Below, in pieces: positions 19,966 through 30,775 of a stretch of DNA of 64,000 bases (positions within the stretch are counted from its first letter, which is position 1; each line of letters begins with the position of its first letter). The DNA lies in contig NC_087391.1 of NCBI RefSeq assembly GCF_963675165.1, forward strand, positions 3,584,646 to 3,648,645. The letters are read 5' to 3'. A program made the position numbers and the translations under genes. A model generated the notes under the pieces. That model was given only the letters and a program-made list of their open reading frames with translations. It was not told the DNA's origin and searched no databases. The DNA is from Halichondria panicea. Taxonomy: Eukaryota; Porifera; Demospongiae; Suberitida; Halichondriidae.

Positions 19966-22905
19966 TTTTACTCTGAGAAAATCTACTGCAAAATCTACTG
20001 CACACACCAGAATTGAAAAAAACTTCTAACTCACTTGCCTACGGTGCCAGTGCAGTGCTAGTATAGTCTAGTCGAGTTCGAGTCTGGGGGCTAGTTCTGG
20101 ATATATCCTAGCCTCGATTCAATTTAATCGGCCTTGAATCGAGGCTAGATATATCCATAGATGATACTCAGTACTGTATCATCTATGATATATCCTATCT
20201 AGATCCTTGGTGGCGACCTAGATCTAGCGTTATTTTAGAGATAACTCGGCCTGGGAACAAGCCTGTGGCCTATAGACAGGATTGTAGGAACAAAGAAAGA
20301 AAGAGAGAAGGCCCAAAATAATGTGCTGCAGACCCTGTGTATAGTTTAATAATACATGTAGAACAATATTCTTTCCTTTTTTTTTTTTAGGACAAAACCA
20401 AGTAGATCTAGCAACTGAAAGCTAATGTATGACGACTGCATGGAAGAAAACTGTCTTAGCGAAAGGAAGTTTGTCATACTGGTTAGGTTTTGGGTGGGGG
20501 TGGAGTGTAAATCTGGCGAGGGGAAGGCCTCCGAGAATTCTGCGACACAATGTTACTTCTGTTGAGAACGGGGTCACCCCAATGTTTGGTGCATAGTCTC
20601 TCGCGGCAAATTTCTGCACTGACTCCAGTTGGTTTCAATTTATAGCAATTATAAATGTAACTCAACAGTTAATTGTATGTACCTTCTTTCATAAATCATC
20701 ATACACTTGAAGTACATGATATATAGATCAAAGTCATGATAAACTGCAGATACGTCATTTCCTTCGTAGATCTGCATATACATATACCGGACGGAACTTA
20801 TCGGACAGTGCCAGGTTGGCATTCAAGTTCCACTCCAGAATGACCAAGGCTTTGTAGAACATAAGGTCGGCAACTATGCGTTTCAAGAATAGTTCAATCC
20901 CATAATTATACTTGCATTGGACGGTGCCAGGTTGGCAATTCAAGTTCCGGAATTCTGCAGTGTACTTAGTTTTAAGTCTCTTGGGGACTACTTTCTTATA
21001 GTACTTACTATATAGTTGCTGCTGCTCACTCACTTGTTGTTTTTTGGATATTGTCCTAATACTGTTATGTCTGTAATACTGTCACTGTCATTTTCATGTC
21101 AGTCTTTTGTTTTTTGCTTGTTATTTTTGCCTCCAGTTGTAGCCTTCGATGTAATATATTTTTCACTCTATATAGGAAAGCTACAATCAATTTGACAGAG
21201 CAGTTTGAAATATTAATATGTCTATACCGGTAACACACCACCCTTACGGGATGACATAACTTCTAAAGGAGAATGCTTCGATGTGTTGTAGGCGTATTAC
21301 AAGATAATTCTGTTGTATCAACAAACTTCACAAGCATGGTTTGGATGGTTTGGTTGAACTGCTCAACTAAGTCCATTTGCCTGCAGCAATAATTTACATG
21401 TAAGCAATGTCAAAAATGTGTGTATAATTATATGTACGCACTATTATAATTATTATCACACTATTATATTATCACACCTGCATGCGGGTGGTAAGGAGAC
21501 CGATGTTGAATACCCAATATTAATTACCATTAGTCTTATCATCCATATCATTGTGAAACTCTCCACCCTGATTGGAAGTGATGACTCTGGCAGTCCAAAC
21601 ATCATGAAAACCTGGATGTACTTAATTTAGTACGTTGTAGAGAGAAGCAGCAACTCCAGAAGTAAGCTTGTTTTCCAATTTTAAAGAATTTTAGAAAATT
21701 TGTAATAACAATAAAATTATTATGTCTACGCTAATAATAAATCGAAAATGTACTTTTGAGAATATAATAATTATTATGCTAAGCAAGATAGCCCTTTTTT
21801 CATCTATATCTGACTCCAAACGTATGTTTCATTCAACCTTAAAACTCATACTTATTGACCAATAATGAATTTTGCTGCAAATCCGCCAAAATCTTGTACC
21901 GTATAAAATTATGAAAACGCTAAAAATTACTAATAATAGTAACTTAAGCTTTATAGACTAGGTAATGCAAACCTCATCAACAACATCCAGTGTAGTTAGT
22001 TGCTTTCCTTCTGATCACTCTCTTCTCATTCTTTGTAGCCTCAGGATATAAAGTTCTTGAGTGTATATATCTATACGCCATCTAGCCTGCTTTCTCTATT
22101 AATATACTCTCAGTCTGTTCTCTTCAATCTTGATCGTGATGTGTATGCAAACAGGCTAGCTATAGTATGCTACAGCCTGCTCTCATTGGCTAGGGAGGAC
22201 CAAATATCGCTGCCATAGATAGTTCGGGGGACCATCTACAGCGTTACAGAGATATAATTACACAATTTAAGTCACGTAGATTTATGTACAGAGAAGAAAT
22301 GTTTGTGGGTTATAATATTTGCGTTTCAATGCCAAGAAACCACGCCCACCAATAGCTTTGCATGTGAAACGCCGGTACGTGGGAGTTTTCGCATTAACTG
22401 CTCTGCCCTTGAAAAATGCGAAATTTTTGCATCTCACGAAAATTTCCCGCTATACAGATTTGCAGCACCATGGGTAGGAATATCAGTACAATACTTATTA
22501 CATAAACACGAAATAAAGAGGATTCAAATAGACATTCTAGCACTTCTGCGACCTTGTATTTTAAGATCATCAGTGCACACAGATTAGCTTTCACATGTGT
22601 AGAAAATGTATCTAACCGGTTTATGTGCAAGGTTTCTATTTACAGAATCTCATTCATACAAACAACATGTTGTCACACACCCAGAAATAAACTTAATATT
22701 GATGAGAAAAGTTCCGCATTATTGTCCTAAACTTGTTTAGTGTACAAGGATAATCGTATACAAGTATAGAAACACGAACTGGATTCATACCAATGTTTAC
22801 AGTTCAACTTCCATAATGTGACATGTTTTCCGGTACAATCATGTTTGCAATGGCTCTATACAAATATAATTTTAACAGCATCTCACACTAGTGGGAAAAA
22901 TAACC
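19966..22905. other. repeat-rich gap upstream of TDP1
   Basis: No gene is supported. It contains a perfect-looking hairpin (arms about 20101-20120 and 20134-20155, TAGCCTCGATTC type), a direct repeat of about 29 bp (20803-20832 and 20919-20949, GTGCCAGGTTGGCA), a run of T near 20380, dispersed-repeat ends near 21840-21960 and 22330-22460, and a fragment of symplekin at 22464-22560. The TDP1 promoter should be just above 19965. Confidence 0.5.
22464..22560 (-). pseudogene. duplicated fragment of symplekin exon 26 and its upstream intron
   Basis: GCAGCACCATGGGTAGGAA, then a diverged GTA, AAATAAAGAGGA and ATTCTAGCACTTC, follow the same order as 42012-42090, which is the end of symplekin exon 26 plus the intron before it. 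Similarity stops inside the exon on the left. The region has no frame or function of its own. Confidence 0.65.
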
Positions 22906-24264
22906 ATGAGTTCACTAAAAAAAGTATTGCTTGTCTTCTGCTTAGTAATTATTATTGGAGGTGAGACTATATACATTTTGTTATACATTATGTTTATATG
23001 GAAACTATTACAGACACAGTCTACTCTCAACTCACCACCAGCTACAGTGACAGAGCTTGTCCAGGACTTCAAACCTTCACGTGCAAGGGGGCAGGGGATA
23101 GAGCTGAATGGCGAATACTTCCCAGCGGAGAAGACTTTATTTACTTTGTGGATGTCTCCAGCACTACAAGAACAGCAACAAGGCGTATCGGAGGAGAAAC
23201 AGCAATAGGCATATTCAACAGCAACACAATAACTGGAAATTTCACAGCCTTGTTAGTAGTATCTATTTCAAATTCTCTGGAAGGAGCCAGGGTATCATGT
23301 CGTGGCTTGGGAAGTACAGACATTGGAATCTTGATCATTCAAATAGCTAGTAAGTACTATACACCTGCACATGCAGCCAAATACATTAATTACCGATGCT
23401 ATTCAGGTACCCCATCAGCACCACATAGCTTCTATCAACTGAACCGACTGATTTCCAGCAGCTCAGTGGATGTGACTCTGGGTTGGAATGCTCCAAATAA
23501 CACTGGTGGTGCTAATATTGTTAGCTACACAGTGACTATCTCCCCTCCAGTACAGCTCCCCGCTAGTGTCGTCTCCACTACCACTGCAATTGTATTCGGG
23601 GCAGAATACAATGTGCTATATAACGTCTGTGTTGTGGCCACCAATTGTATTGGAATGAGCACAACACCTGGAGTATTCACTTTTCAAGTTGGTGCGTCAA
23701 AGGTCAAATTCTTATGTATGAATGAAGTACTAGCTGCTTTGAATGAAGCACTGCTTTAATAACAATTCACAACAGGTAGATGCCCCACACCGGTTGCTCC
23801 CAGCAGTGGGTTGATTGGACCAATGGGGAACAGACTAGTAGGCTCGACAGTGACATTTCAATGTGGCCCAGGGTTTGAGCCGAGTGGATTGGTGACAGCC
23901 ACGTGCATGAGCACACTCATTTGGAGTCCAGACCCAGCAACTTTTCAGTGCACCACAACAAGTGAGCACGGGTATACGATCAGCTTCTATACTTACTATC
24001 ATTCCACAATTCTCAGGTGCACAGGGCACTGTGATGTTCAGCACAATACAACTTGCTATTAGTTTAGTGGTGACATTCATTTCATCAGCACTAATTGGAC
24101 TAGCAGTAGGGGTATGTGGAGCATGCCTGATCATGCACAAACGATCATCTCTAGCAATGGATCAGATGAACAACCCAGCAGAACCAGCTGAATACGAGGA
24201 AGTACAGCCCAACCCATGGAACATTGGAGTGAACGCAGCCTATAGCACAGTTACACAGTCCTGA
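22906..24264 (+). CDS. single-pass receptor with Ig-like, FN3 and Sushi domains
   Basis: Five exons (22906-22960, 23014-23349, 23407-23691, 23776-23961, 24017-24264), all joined in phase 1, give 369 residues. Each exon is one module: signal peptide (MSSLKKVLLVFCLVIIIGG); Ig-like domain with C...W...C (TFTCKG, AEWRI, ARVSCRG); a fibronectin type III domain (TPSAPHSFY...TLGWNAPNNTGG); a Sushi/CCP domain with four Cys (RCPTP...FQCGPGF...ATCMS...FQC); then a transmembrane helix and a short tail. The tail has two tyrosines, YEEV and YSTV, of YxxV type like inhibitory or endocytic motifs, though neither has the usual Ser/Ile/Val/Leu at -2. It is probably a cell-surface recognition protein; ligand unknown. 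A second ATG at 22891 would add five residues before the signal peptide. Confidence 0.88.
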
Positions 24265-24734
24265 TTCTACCATAATTATTACTATCAAAATATTGCTCAA
24301 TAATAATTGTAATCGCAGCACCTGAATACTATGCCTTGAGGCATGTTTTACTGTGGTGAAGAGTTTTACTTAAGAGTTATGGAGCATGAGTATTATGACG
24401 GATTTCCTGTCCAAGACGCCAAATTAAAATACCGGCCATGTAGTGCTCATTCCACACCACTCACTCAGACAAGACCTGTACAAGACCTGTACAATGACCA
24501 TCGTCACAAAGGCCACAAAAGAGATGAAAAGCACAATAACACTAAATACACCACATGAAGTAACTAAAAGATACGGTAGGTAAATTGCTATTGTTACGTC
24601 ACTTATAAATATCATTCTAAGCTAAAAACAGTGCTCAAGAGGAATATGAAAATACTAGAATTGCATGGTTAATGCTCTAATCAGGTCTCAAATGTCCTAT
24701 TGTAGCCAACTTTAATTTGGCGCCCTCTCCTCAT

Positions 24735-24830
24735 CAAAGACATTGAAAGTGTTCAACGTAGAGCTACAAAATTCATTATTGGAGTGAAATTAATTTCAGA
24801 GCTTATTTATAAGAGAACACTTGAAACACA
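24735..24830 (+). mobile_element. LINE reverse transcriptase fragment
   Basis: One frame reads LLIKDIESVQRRATKFIIG, the conserved piece just after the reverse transcriptase domain of CR1/Jockey-type LINEs (typically KDI..LE.VQRRATK.I.G). Stops and frame breaks surround it, so it is a dead remnant. Confidence 0.65.
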
Positions 24831-25148
24831 TCGGATGTGACTGCATGCAACTATTTTAACAGAATCACTCAGCTCTATGGAACAAAATGGCCGCATAGAT
24901 CTATATCCCTATCGGTACATAACTATCAAAACTAAGCTCTACAACGTCAAGGTCATGCATGTGCATGGTTAAGCTTCATTCACAACTTTAGTGGGGACAA
25001 TGTATATGTTCGTTTCATTTTAAATGTCCATGCTCTAGGTTTATACGAATTTTTTTCTCTCTTAGGTTAGCTGACAAGTACAAGCACACACACACACCAC
25101 TCTCATTACTATTCGTTCCCCTCATTATGAAACCTTATTATAAAGGCC

Positions 25149-25185
25149 AATTGTTATTCTGTGTCTTCAGACACAGAATAACACC
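25149..25185. repeat. perfect short palindrome
   Basis: TTATTCTGTGTCT, two bases, then AGACACAGAATAA: a hairpin with a 13-bp stem and a very small loop. Confidence 0.85.
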
Positions 25186-25576
25186 AGAAAGGAACAAAAA
25201 ACACATTCACAATTGTTAGGACAGAACCAAAAAGCGTGGCAAGCGAGATCTAATCCTAGTGATTGTTCACATATTGCAAATGTGGTGTTTTTTGTGTGTT
25301 GCCAATGCAGAATAATATCGTTTGTCTAGTACATTGTGTGGGCGAAACCCTTTGAAGTCTAGGCTGCTACTGGCTATTTTTGTATACCTTGTTCCGTATC
25401 ATCCACCACTGCGCTGATCAGAAAAGGCTGAGGTAGCTAGATAATTAATGCGAATGCAAGGGGAAACAGATCCAAAATAATACTTGTTCAGTCTCAACCT
25501 ACATAAAATAATAATTATGTTTGACCATTGAAAAATTAACACACACACACACACACTCTAAATCTATACAATTTAA

Positions 25577-26194
25577 TCAAGTGTTTATATGGAGCTTTAA
25601 AGACTCAAAAATAATCATTGCCATTTTATCATAGCCTTGCGGAGTCATGTGCAATCCATCTACCCAGTACAGGTCCATTTCTTCTGCTGGTAACGTTCCA
25701 AATGGAAGACCGTTCCACAGATCGACAAAAAAAGTACTTGAATCAGATTTTTCACTGTACTGTTTAAGACCTTCGTTAACTTTTGCTTTCTCATTCTTGT
25801 ATGTCTCATTTTTTGGCGACAACTCGTATCTGAATTGAGGAATAGCAAGTGCTAATGTTTTTGCTCCTGTTTCCTTCGCCCTGTCGTGCAGTTTTAGCAG
25901 ATGAGGAAGCAGTTCGTCAGATTTTAAGTTCATACCCAGGTCATTAGTCCCTCCTAGCACTATTACCCAGTCATAGGGCTGCTTAGTTTTTCCAAGCAAC
26001 GTATCTAGACGATGTGTCATTGATGGTACAACGGTTTCGCCAGAAACACCGGCTGTTTCAACATTCACGTCAGTTTGGCAATGTTCTTGTAGGAGCTTTA
26101 GCAGATGTGTTGAGTATGGGTGAAATTCTCCACTACGCTGGAAAGTATAACCTTCAGTTAGGCTATCTCCAAAACACAGCACTCGTTGAGTCAT
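25577..26194 (-). CDS. SGNH/GDSL hydrolase (lysophospholipase L1-like)
   Basis: One exon of 205 residues from ATG 26194. All four SGNH blocks are visible: block I CFGDSLTEG with the nucleophile Ser, block II GVSGE, block III GGTND, and block V DGLHMTPQGY with the Asp and His of the triad. No signal peptide is seen, so it probably acts in the cytosol as an esterase or lysophospholipase; substrate unknown. It has no introns while most neighbours have many, and the compact single domain is like bacterial and plant esterases. Transfer or retroposition is possible but not shown. Four in-frame codons from TTG lie upstream and a TATAG stands before them, so an upstream exon cannot be excluded. Confidence 0.9.
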   Translation of the reverse strand: MTQRVLCFGDSLTEGYTFQRSGEFHPYSTHLLKLLQEHCQTDVNVETAGVSGETVVPSMTHRLDTLLGKTKQPYDWVIVLGGTNDLGMNLKSDELLPHLLKLHDRAKETGAKTLALAIPQFRYELSPKNETYKNEKAKVNEGLKQYSEKSDSSTFFVDLWNGLPFGTLPAEEMDLYWVDGLHMTPQGYDKMAMIIFESLKLHINT

Positions 26195-27007
26195 ACTTTC
26201 TGGCAAACTATAATATTACCAATTACCAATTGCCTAAATTTATTTGTTTCAGACTCATTATTTTTATGATGTCATATCCTGCTAAAAAAACTCAGTAATG
26301 ATGTCAGTATAGACAATAATTATAAAGGACAGCAGTGGACATGCTAAAAAACTCTCTAATTTCTCTCTAAAGTGTTTCAACTACTAGCAGACCAAGTTTT
26401 GTTTAAGAGGGGCCTGGGACACTTTTATCCGGAGAAATAATTATTTATCAGGGGGCAATTAATGTTATGTACTGTGGGGAGTCATAATAGATTCACACGA
26501 GTGTGGATCGACCATAGATCGATGACTGGGACTTTCAGTATTATTAAGACCACTTTTAGTTGCTTCAGACTCTTCAGTTTCACCGCCTAAATCATGCATC
26601 TACTGTATATACCAATAACTGTCAATGTGTCCCTCTAGATCATATACCGTACGCGTACAGCGGGACATTTCGGGAGGTGCAAAATTTTGCACCGGTATTT
26701 CACATGCAAAGCTTTTGGTGAGTGTAGTTTCCTAGCATTAAAACGTAAATAATTAGAACACACGAAATTTTTTGAGGCCAAATAGCGAAAATTTAGCGCT
26801 ATATGGTATACAGTAACCCGGCTGCAACACAGATCCAAATCTGAACGCAAGGGGTTAAAAGTAAATCTGGAACGATTTAGAAAAGTGGGACATGAGTTAG
26901 AAGGCATACACACCATAAAACTTGCACACCATAAAACTCTGGCATCATAATTAATAGTTAATACACATAATTATTGGATCACACAATTATTTTTTTAGGT
27001 CCGATTT
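26195..27007. other. gap between SGNH hydrolase and beta-helix receptor genes
   Basis: Contains a MITE-like unit (about 26642-26812) that starts TACCGTACGCGTACAGCGGGACATTTCG and ends AAATTTAGCGCTATATGGTA, an old copy of the 'accgtatagcg' family. Nothing else seen. Confidence 0.5.
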
Positions 27008-30000
27008 TCAGTTGTTATAGCTCTCTTGAATATTCCCAGAGCCAGAATCCAACAATGATTCTCTTAGTTTTTCTGGATGGTAGCTTAGAACGTGGAAAGT
27101 AACTGGTTGAGATGGTTGTGTTGTATCAATCTCGGTATTTAACTCATGGTCTACTGTTTGAGCTCCCTCACTAATTCGATTATAAGTTAATTTCCTAGTA
27201 ATTTTGCATCGCTTGCATCGGGTATCCCAAATATGATACACCAGAACACACAGAGAAACAAGAAAAGCTAATCCAACAAGTGTGCTGGTTCCTTTTCGGA
27301 GATTGTCAATTTCGTTCAGTGTATACAGGGCAGTGGCTGACAAAAAAATGGCATTGACCAGAAAGAATCCATCCAGCAGATTGATGAAATAATTTTTGAA
27401 AGGCATGATCACCAACTGGGCAATTGTAAAACAAACCAGCACCACGACCTTCATGAAATATAAGCTGGATATGTGATTTCTAAGTAAAGCAGAACCAGTA
27501 TATAACACCACAAGTACTATCAAGCGTGCTCCAAACCAAAATCGCCACTTGTCCTTGTATGGTGCGCAATACACATCGATAAGAGGCATGAAGCGATTTA
27601 CAATCCTTAATCTTGAGAATATTCTGATTCCAGTCAACAGTATTGTATAAGGTAGTAAAATGAAGACAAGATTAATTATAGAAAGCATGAAGAGAGTGAG
27701 ATGTCCATCTGCCAAATATGTCAAATTTCCATCCAGGTACCAAACTTTGTGATTAAAAATCTCACCTCTTTCAAGTTCAATAGTGACATCATTCACTACC
27801 AGTCCATCAACAGTAGAAGCCAATAAAGTACTGTAAGACAGATGTATCAATGTAGCAAGAACATGAACAGCAGACCTACCAAACAAATCAGAGACTTTAT
27901 TTGAATACCTACTGATCACAACTAGCGAAATTGCAATGATCCACAAGTAGAAAGGGAAGACAAATGAAAGGTGACTGCTGACTATTGTAGTCATGCCATC
28001 ATAGAGACATAAAGGGAATCCTAAACGCAGATTTATAAATGAGAAGAAAATTTGCAGCCAAATTAATCCAGGTGTACCAAGAAATCGTATCCTGTTGATG
28101 TACAAGAAGTTAGCGTAGAAAATTACACCATTAATAGTGCCTGAGGTGAGTGTTAGGTTCAAATAAAAAAGAAGGAATACCAACAGTACACCAACAACGG
28201 CATACACAATAATCAAGAGCAACCACCAATTAGAACACTTTTGGCATTGATAGTCACCAATAACTTCACTGTATGGGGGAGAACATCTTCCACATAAAAC
28301 ACCTTCACGATTCACGCTACAAATTGTTGAACTCTCCAGCGGCAATGTATATACCTTAGGTTTACAAAAATCAATTGGACAGTGGTTTGAGAATCCTAGT
28401 GCTGTTGCATTGATGTCCAAATCGATGGCACCAATCCACGAGGTAGGTGGAATAGTAACAGTACCTTCATTAACATCACAAGTCACGCCAAACTTTTGAA
28501 GTAATGCTGAGCATGTACAGGAATTTACCCCTGAAGGTTTCTGTAGACCCAAAGGGCAGCGTTGTAGGAAAACGGGAATATCCATACTTTTACTCTTGTC
28601 AGAGCCTTGTACATACGTGCTTAATATTCCAAGAGTGTTTGTATTATTGATACTTAAAATGTTGAATGATACATTTTTACAATTACTTTTGTGCATCAGA
28701 ATTACATCTTGTCCATAGGCTAGGTTCCAGTCTAGATCATTATTGTAGGGGAAATTTCGTCCAACATTTGCAAATATGGTGGAGTAGACGGGCTTTCCAA
28801 CCTTATCTAATGCTATCATATTCAAGTAGATGGTTTTCCCAGGATAAGTATGCAATGGGTGATCCAAGTATGTCCTGCCAGTACAATCAAAGCTATCATT
28901 CGATAAGCACAGGCACACATTTTCACCAACTGACGACACTTCTTGTAGATGATTCTCAACTGTCTCTTCAAACACAAAAATGGCATCGTAAATAGCATCA
29001 ACATGTTTTGAGCTGATCAAAATTCCTTTACTGATTCGAACACTAGAATTATAAAGATTACCAACGTATACTGAATTACCTCCAAGTACAGCTGAGTTTT
29101 TTCGAAAAATCATACGAGCATCCATTTTAGTAACATTTTCCAACGTATAAATTAAGTTTGTGGAGTACTGTATAGAGCAAAACGAAGATAATTGCTCATC
29201 ACCATACGAATATATAGCACCACCAAACACTGCAACATTACTATCAAAAAAAAGTGTTGTTGGTTCAACCAGGCTCAGGAATGAGTCATACAGCTGTATG
29301 GCAGCTCCATTTGTCCAAGATGGCCCAAAATTGTTTTGAAATGAGACGTTTCCTCGAAAAAATAGGAAAGTTTTCGTAACTGATATCACAGGTCCAACTA
29401 GATCTTTAAACACACTCGAAGTCGGCGACGATCCTTCCACAACAGCTTCTTGAATGTTCAACAGTTCAATAACACCATGGTAACTGTTATTGGAATTGCT
29501 ATGTTGATTCAAACCAAACAGTTTCAAGTCTTTCAAGTGAAACAGTAACTGTCGTATTGCACCCACTGATTCCGCACGCAGAAATAGAATGTCCGATTTG
29601 GATGTAAGGTTATCAAGTGTAACTCTACAAAAACCATTACTTAGTGGTAACTGTGAAATTGATATAAACAAAGCACTACTGCAGTCGGTACAGTCGTGAG
29701 TAAACGTAGAGTCTTGAATGATAGTGCAATTGTAAAATTCTGTGCGGCCTTCAAGAAACATCATAAAAATTGTGATAGCACTACCAAAAAAGTTTTGGTT
29801 GGATAAAATGTCACTGTACAGTGCTACATTATTGAGAAACAGAGAATTGCTAATGTTTAGAGTTGATAGACTGGGTAAGCCAAGATAAAAAGCTGCAGTA
29901 CTCCCATAGCATATACCCTTATTGTTGACAAACTTTGATCTCTCAATTGTTACTGAAACACTAAACAATGTTTGTTCAAACATAATTGTCATAGCTCCCA

Positions 30001-30775
30001 CACCTGGAAAAGAGTTTAGTAGAGCTTGAGAATCATAGAAGAACACATCTGTGCACTTTTCATCGTACATTTCAGAATGTTCGTAATGGTTGTCGATAAA
30101 ATCTGAGTCTTGCACAACAATCTCGCTGGAATTTAGTGCCAATTCAGAATCAAAAAAATCAAAAAGCATTCCACTACCAATACAAACATTGTGGCCCAAC
30201 ATGTTATCATAGCAGAGAGATGAAGAAATGTTAACATTTCTGTTGGACCGAATTACAAGTCTATCAAAGTAAGTGTCACCAAAAAGATTACAACCAACAA
30301 ATGCAAATCCCCAGTAGTTCGTAATAATTATATTCCGGAGAGTTACATCTACGCAGTGATTGCAAAAAAGAGAAGCAGACAATGTTGCATCAAAAGAGAA
30401 ACCGGTATCAAACACAGTTATTCCTCCACAATCGTTGAATATGATATTCTCTATTGTCAAATTTGAGACATTTATAAAAGCAAATCCTCGTGAAGAATAG
30501 CTACTATTTTGGGCAAGGCACTTAACAAGGGTAGGTGAACTAGGATTGTTCCCATATATGTGTATATTTTGGGAGTTTTCAACAACACAAAATTCCCCAG
30601 GATGAACCAGGTAAGTAATGTTGGAATGAAGCAAGAGATTTGCTGTGCCAATGGTTCGAGTGGACCTACATAGGGCTTCCTCTATCGTGTGGTAATCATC
30701 AGTTTCCAACTGTGGCATAACAAATTGAACCCAAAGAATACTGCATAAAACCATCAACAGCCATCCCAGAAACAT
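27008..30775 (-). CDS. giant intronless receptor-like protein: beta-helix ectodomain plus multi-pass membrane domain
   Basis: One uninterrupted frame of 1255 residues. Residues 1-20 form a signal peptide. About 30-640 read as repeated short strands rich in Asn and Ser (NVSNLTIENIIFNDC, VTLRNIIITNYWGF), typical of a right-handed parallel beta-helix of the pectin-lyase type, with many N-glycosylation sites. A Cys-rich stretch (CSVNREGVLCGRCSPPYSE...CQKC, about 805-840) leads into at least seven hydrophobic helices between about 845 and 1175. A basic stop (RCKRCKITRK) and a tail of about 70 residues follow. I do not recognise a named family. The shape suggests a surface sensor or adhesion receptor, but no function is shown. 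The lack of introns across 3.8 kb is striking next to the intron-rich neighbours. Confidence 0.85.
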   Translation of the reverse strand: MFLGWLLMVLCSILWVQFVMPQLETDDYHTIEEALCRSTRTIGTANLLLHSNITYLVHPGEFCVVENSQNIHIYGNNPSSPTLVKCLAQNSSYSSRGFAFINVSNLTIENIIFNDCGGITVFDTGFSFDATLSASLFCNHCVDVTLRNIIITNYWGFAFVGCNLFGDTYFDRLVIRSNRNVNISSSLCYDNMLGHNVCIGSGMLFDFFDSELALNSSEIVVQDSDFIDNHYEHSEMYDEKCTDVFFYDSQALLNSFPGVGAMTIMFEQTLFSVSVTIERSKFVNNKGICYGSTAAFYLGLPSLSTLNISNSLFLNNVALYSDILSNQNFFGSAITIFMMFLEGRTEFYNCTIIQDSTFTHDCTDCSSALFISISQLPLSNGFCRVTLDNLTSKSDILFLRAESVGAIRQLLFHLKDLKLFGLNQHSNSNNSYHGVIELLNIQEAVVEGSSPTSSVFKDLVGPVISVTKTFLFFRGNVSFQNNFGPSWTNGAAIQLYDSFLSLVEPTTLFFDSNVAVFGGAIYSYGDEQLSSFCSIQYSTNLIYTLENVTKMDARMIFRKNSAVLGGNSVYVGNLYNSSVRISKGILISSKHVDAIYDAIFVFEETVENHLQEVSSVGENVCLCLSNDSFDCTGRTYLDHPLHTYPGKTIYLNMIALDKVGKPVYSTIFANVGRNFPYNNDLDWNLAYGQDVILMHKSNCKNVSFNILSINNTNTLGILSTYVQGSDKSKSMDIPVFLQRCPLGLQKPSGVNSCTCSALLQKFGVTCDVNEGTVTIPPTSWIGAIDLDINATALGFSNHCPIDFCKPKVYTLPLESSTICSVNREGVLCGRCSPPYSEVIGDYQCQKCSNWWLLLIIVYAVVGVLLVFLLFYLNLTLTSGTINGVIFYANFLYINRIRFLGTPGLIWLQIFFSFINLRLGFPLCLYDGMTTIVSSHLSFVFPFYLWIIAISLVVISRYSNKVSDLFGRSAVHVLATLIHLSYSTLLASTVDGLVVNDVTIELERGEIFNHKVWYLDGNLTYLADGHLTLFMLSIINLVFILLPYTILLTGIRIFSRLRIVNRFMPLIDVYCAPYKDKWRFWFGARLIVLVVLYTGSALLRNHISSLYFMKVVVLVCFTIAQLVIMPFKNYFINLLDGFFLVNAIFLSATALYTLNEIDNLRKGTSTLVGLAFLVSLCVLVYHIWDTRCKRCKITRKLTYNRISEGAQTVDHELNTEIDTTQPSQPVTFHVLSYHPEKLRESLLDSGSGNIQESYNN

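Larger units (their letters stand above)
24265..25576. other. gap with LINE remnant and simple repeats
   Basis: Between the receptor gene and the converging SGNH hydrolase. Besides the LINE fragment and the palindrome listed separately, it holds short CA runs (about 25085-25100 and 25535-25555). No other gene was seen. Confidence 0.5.

Noticed and set aside
26195-26206. SGNH hydrolase start at 26206
   Set aside because: The codon there is TTG; the first ATG in frame is at 26194.
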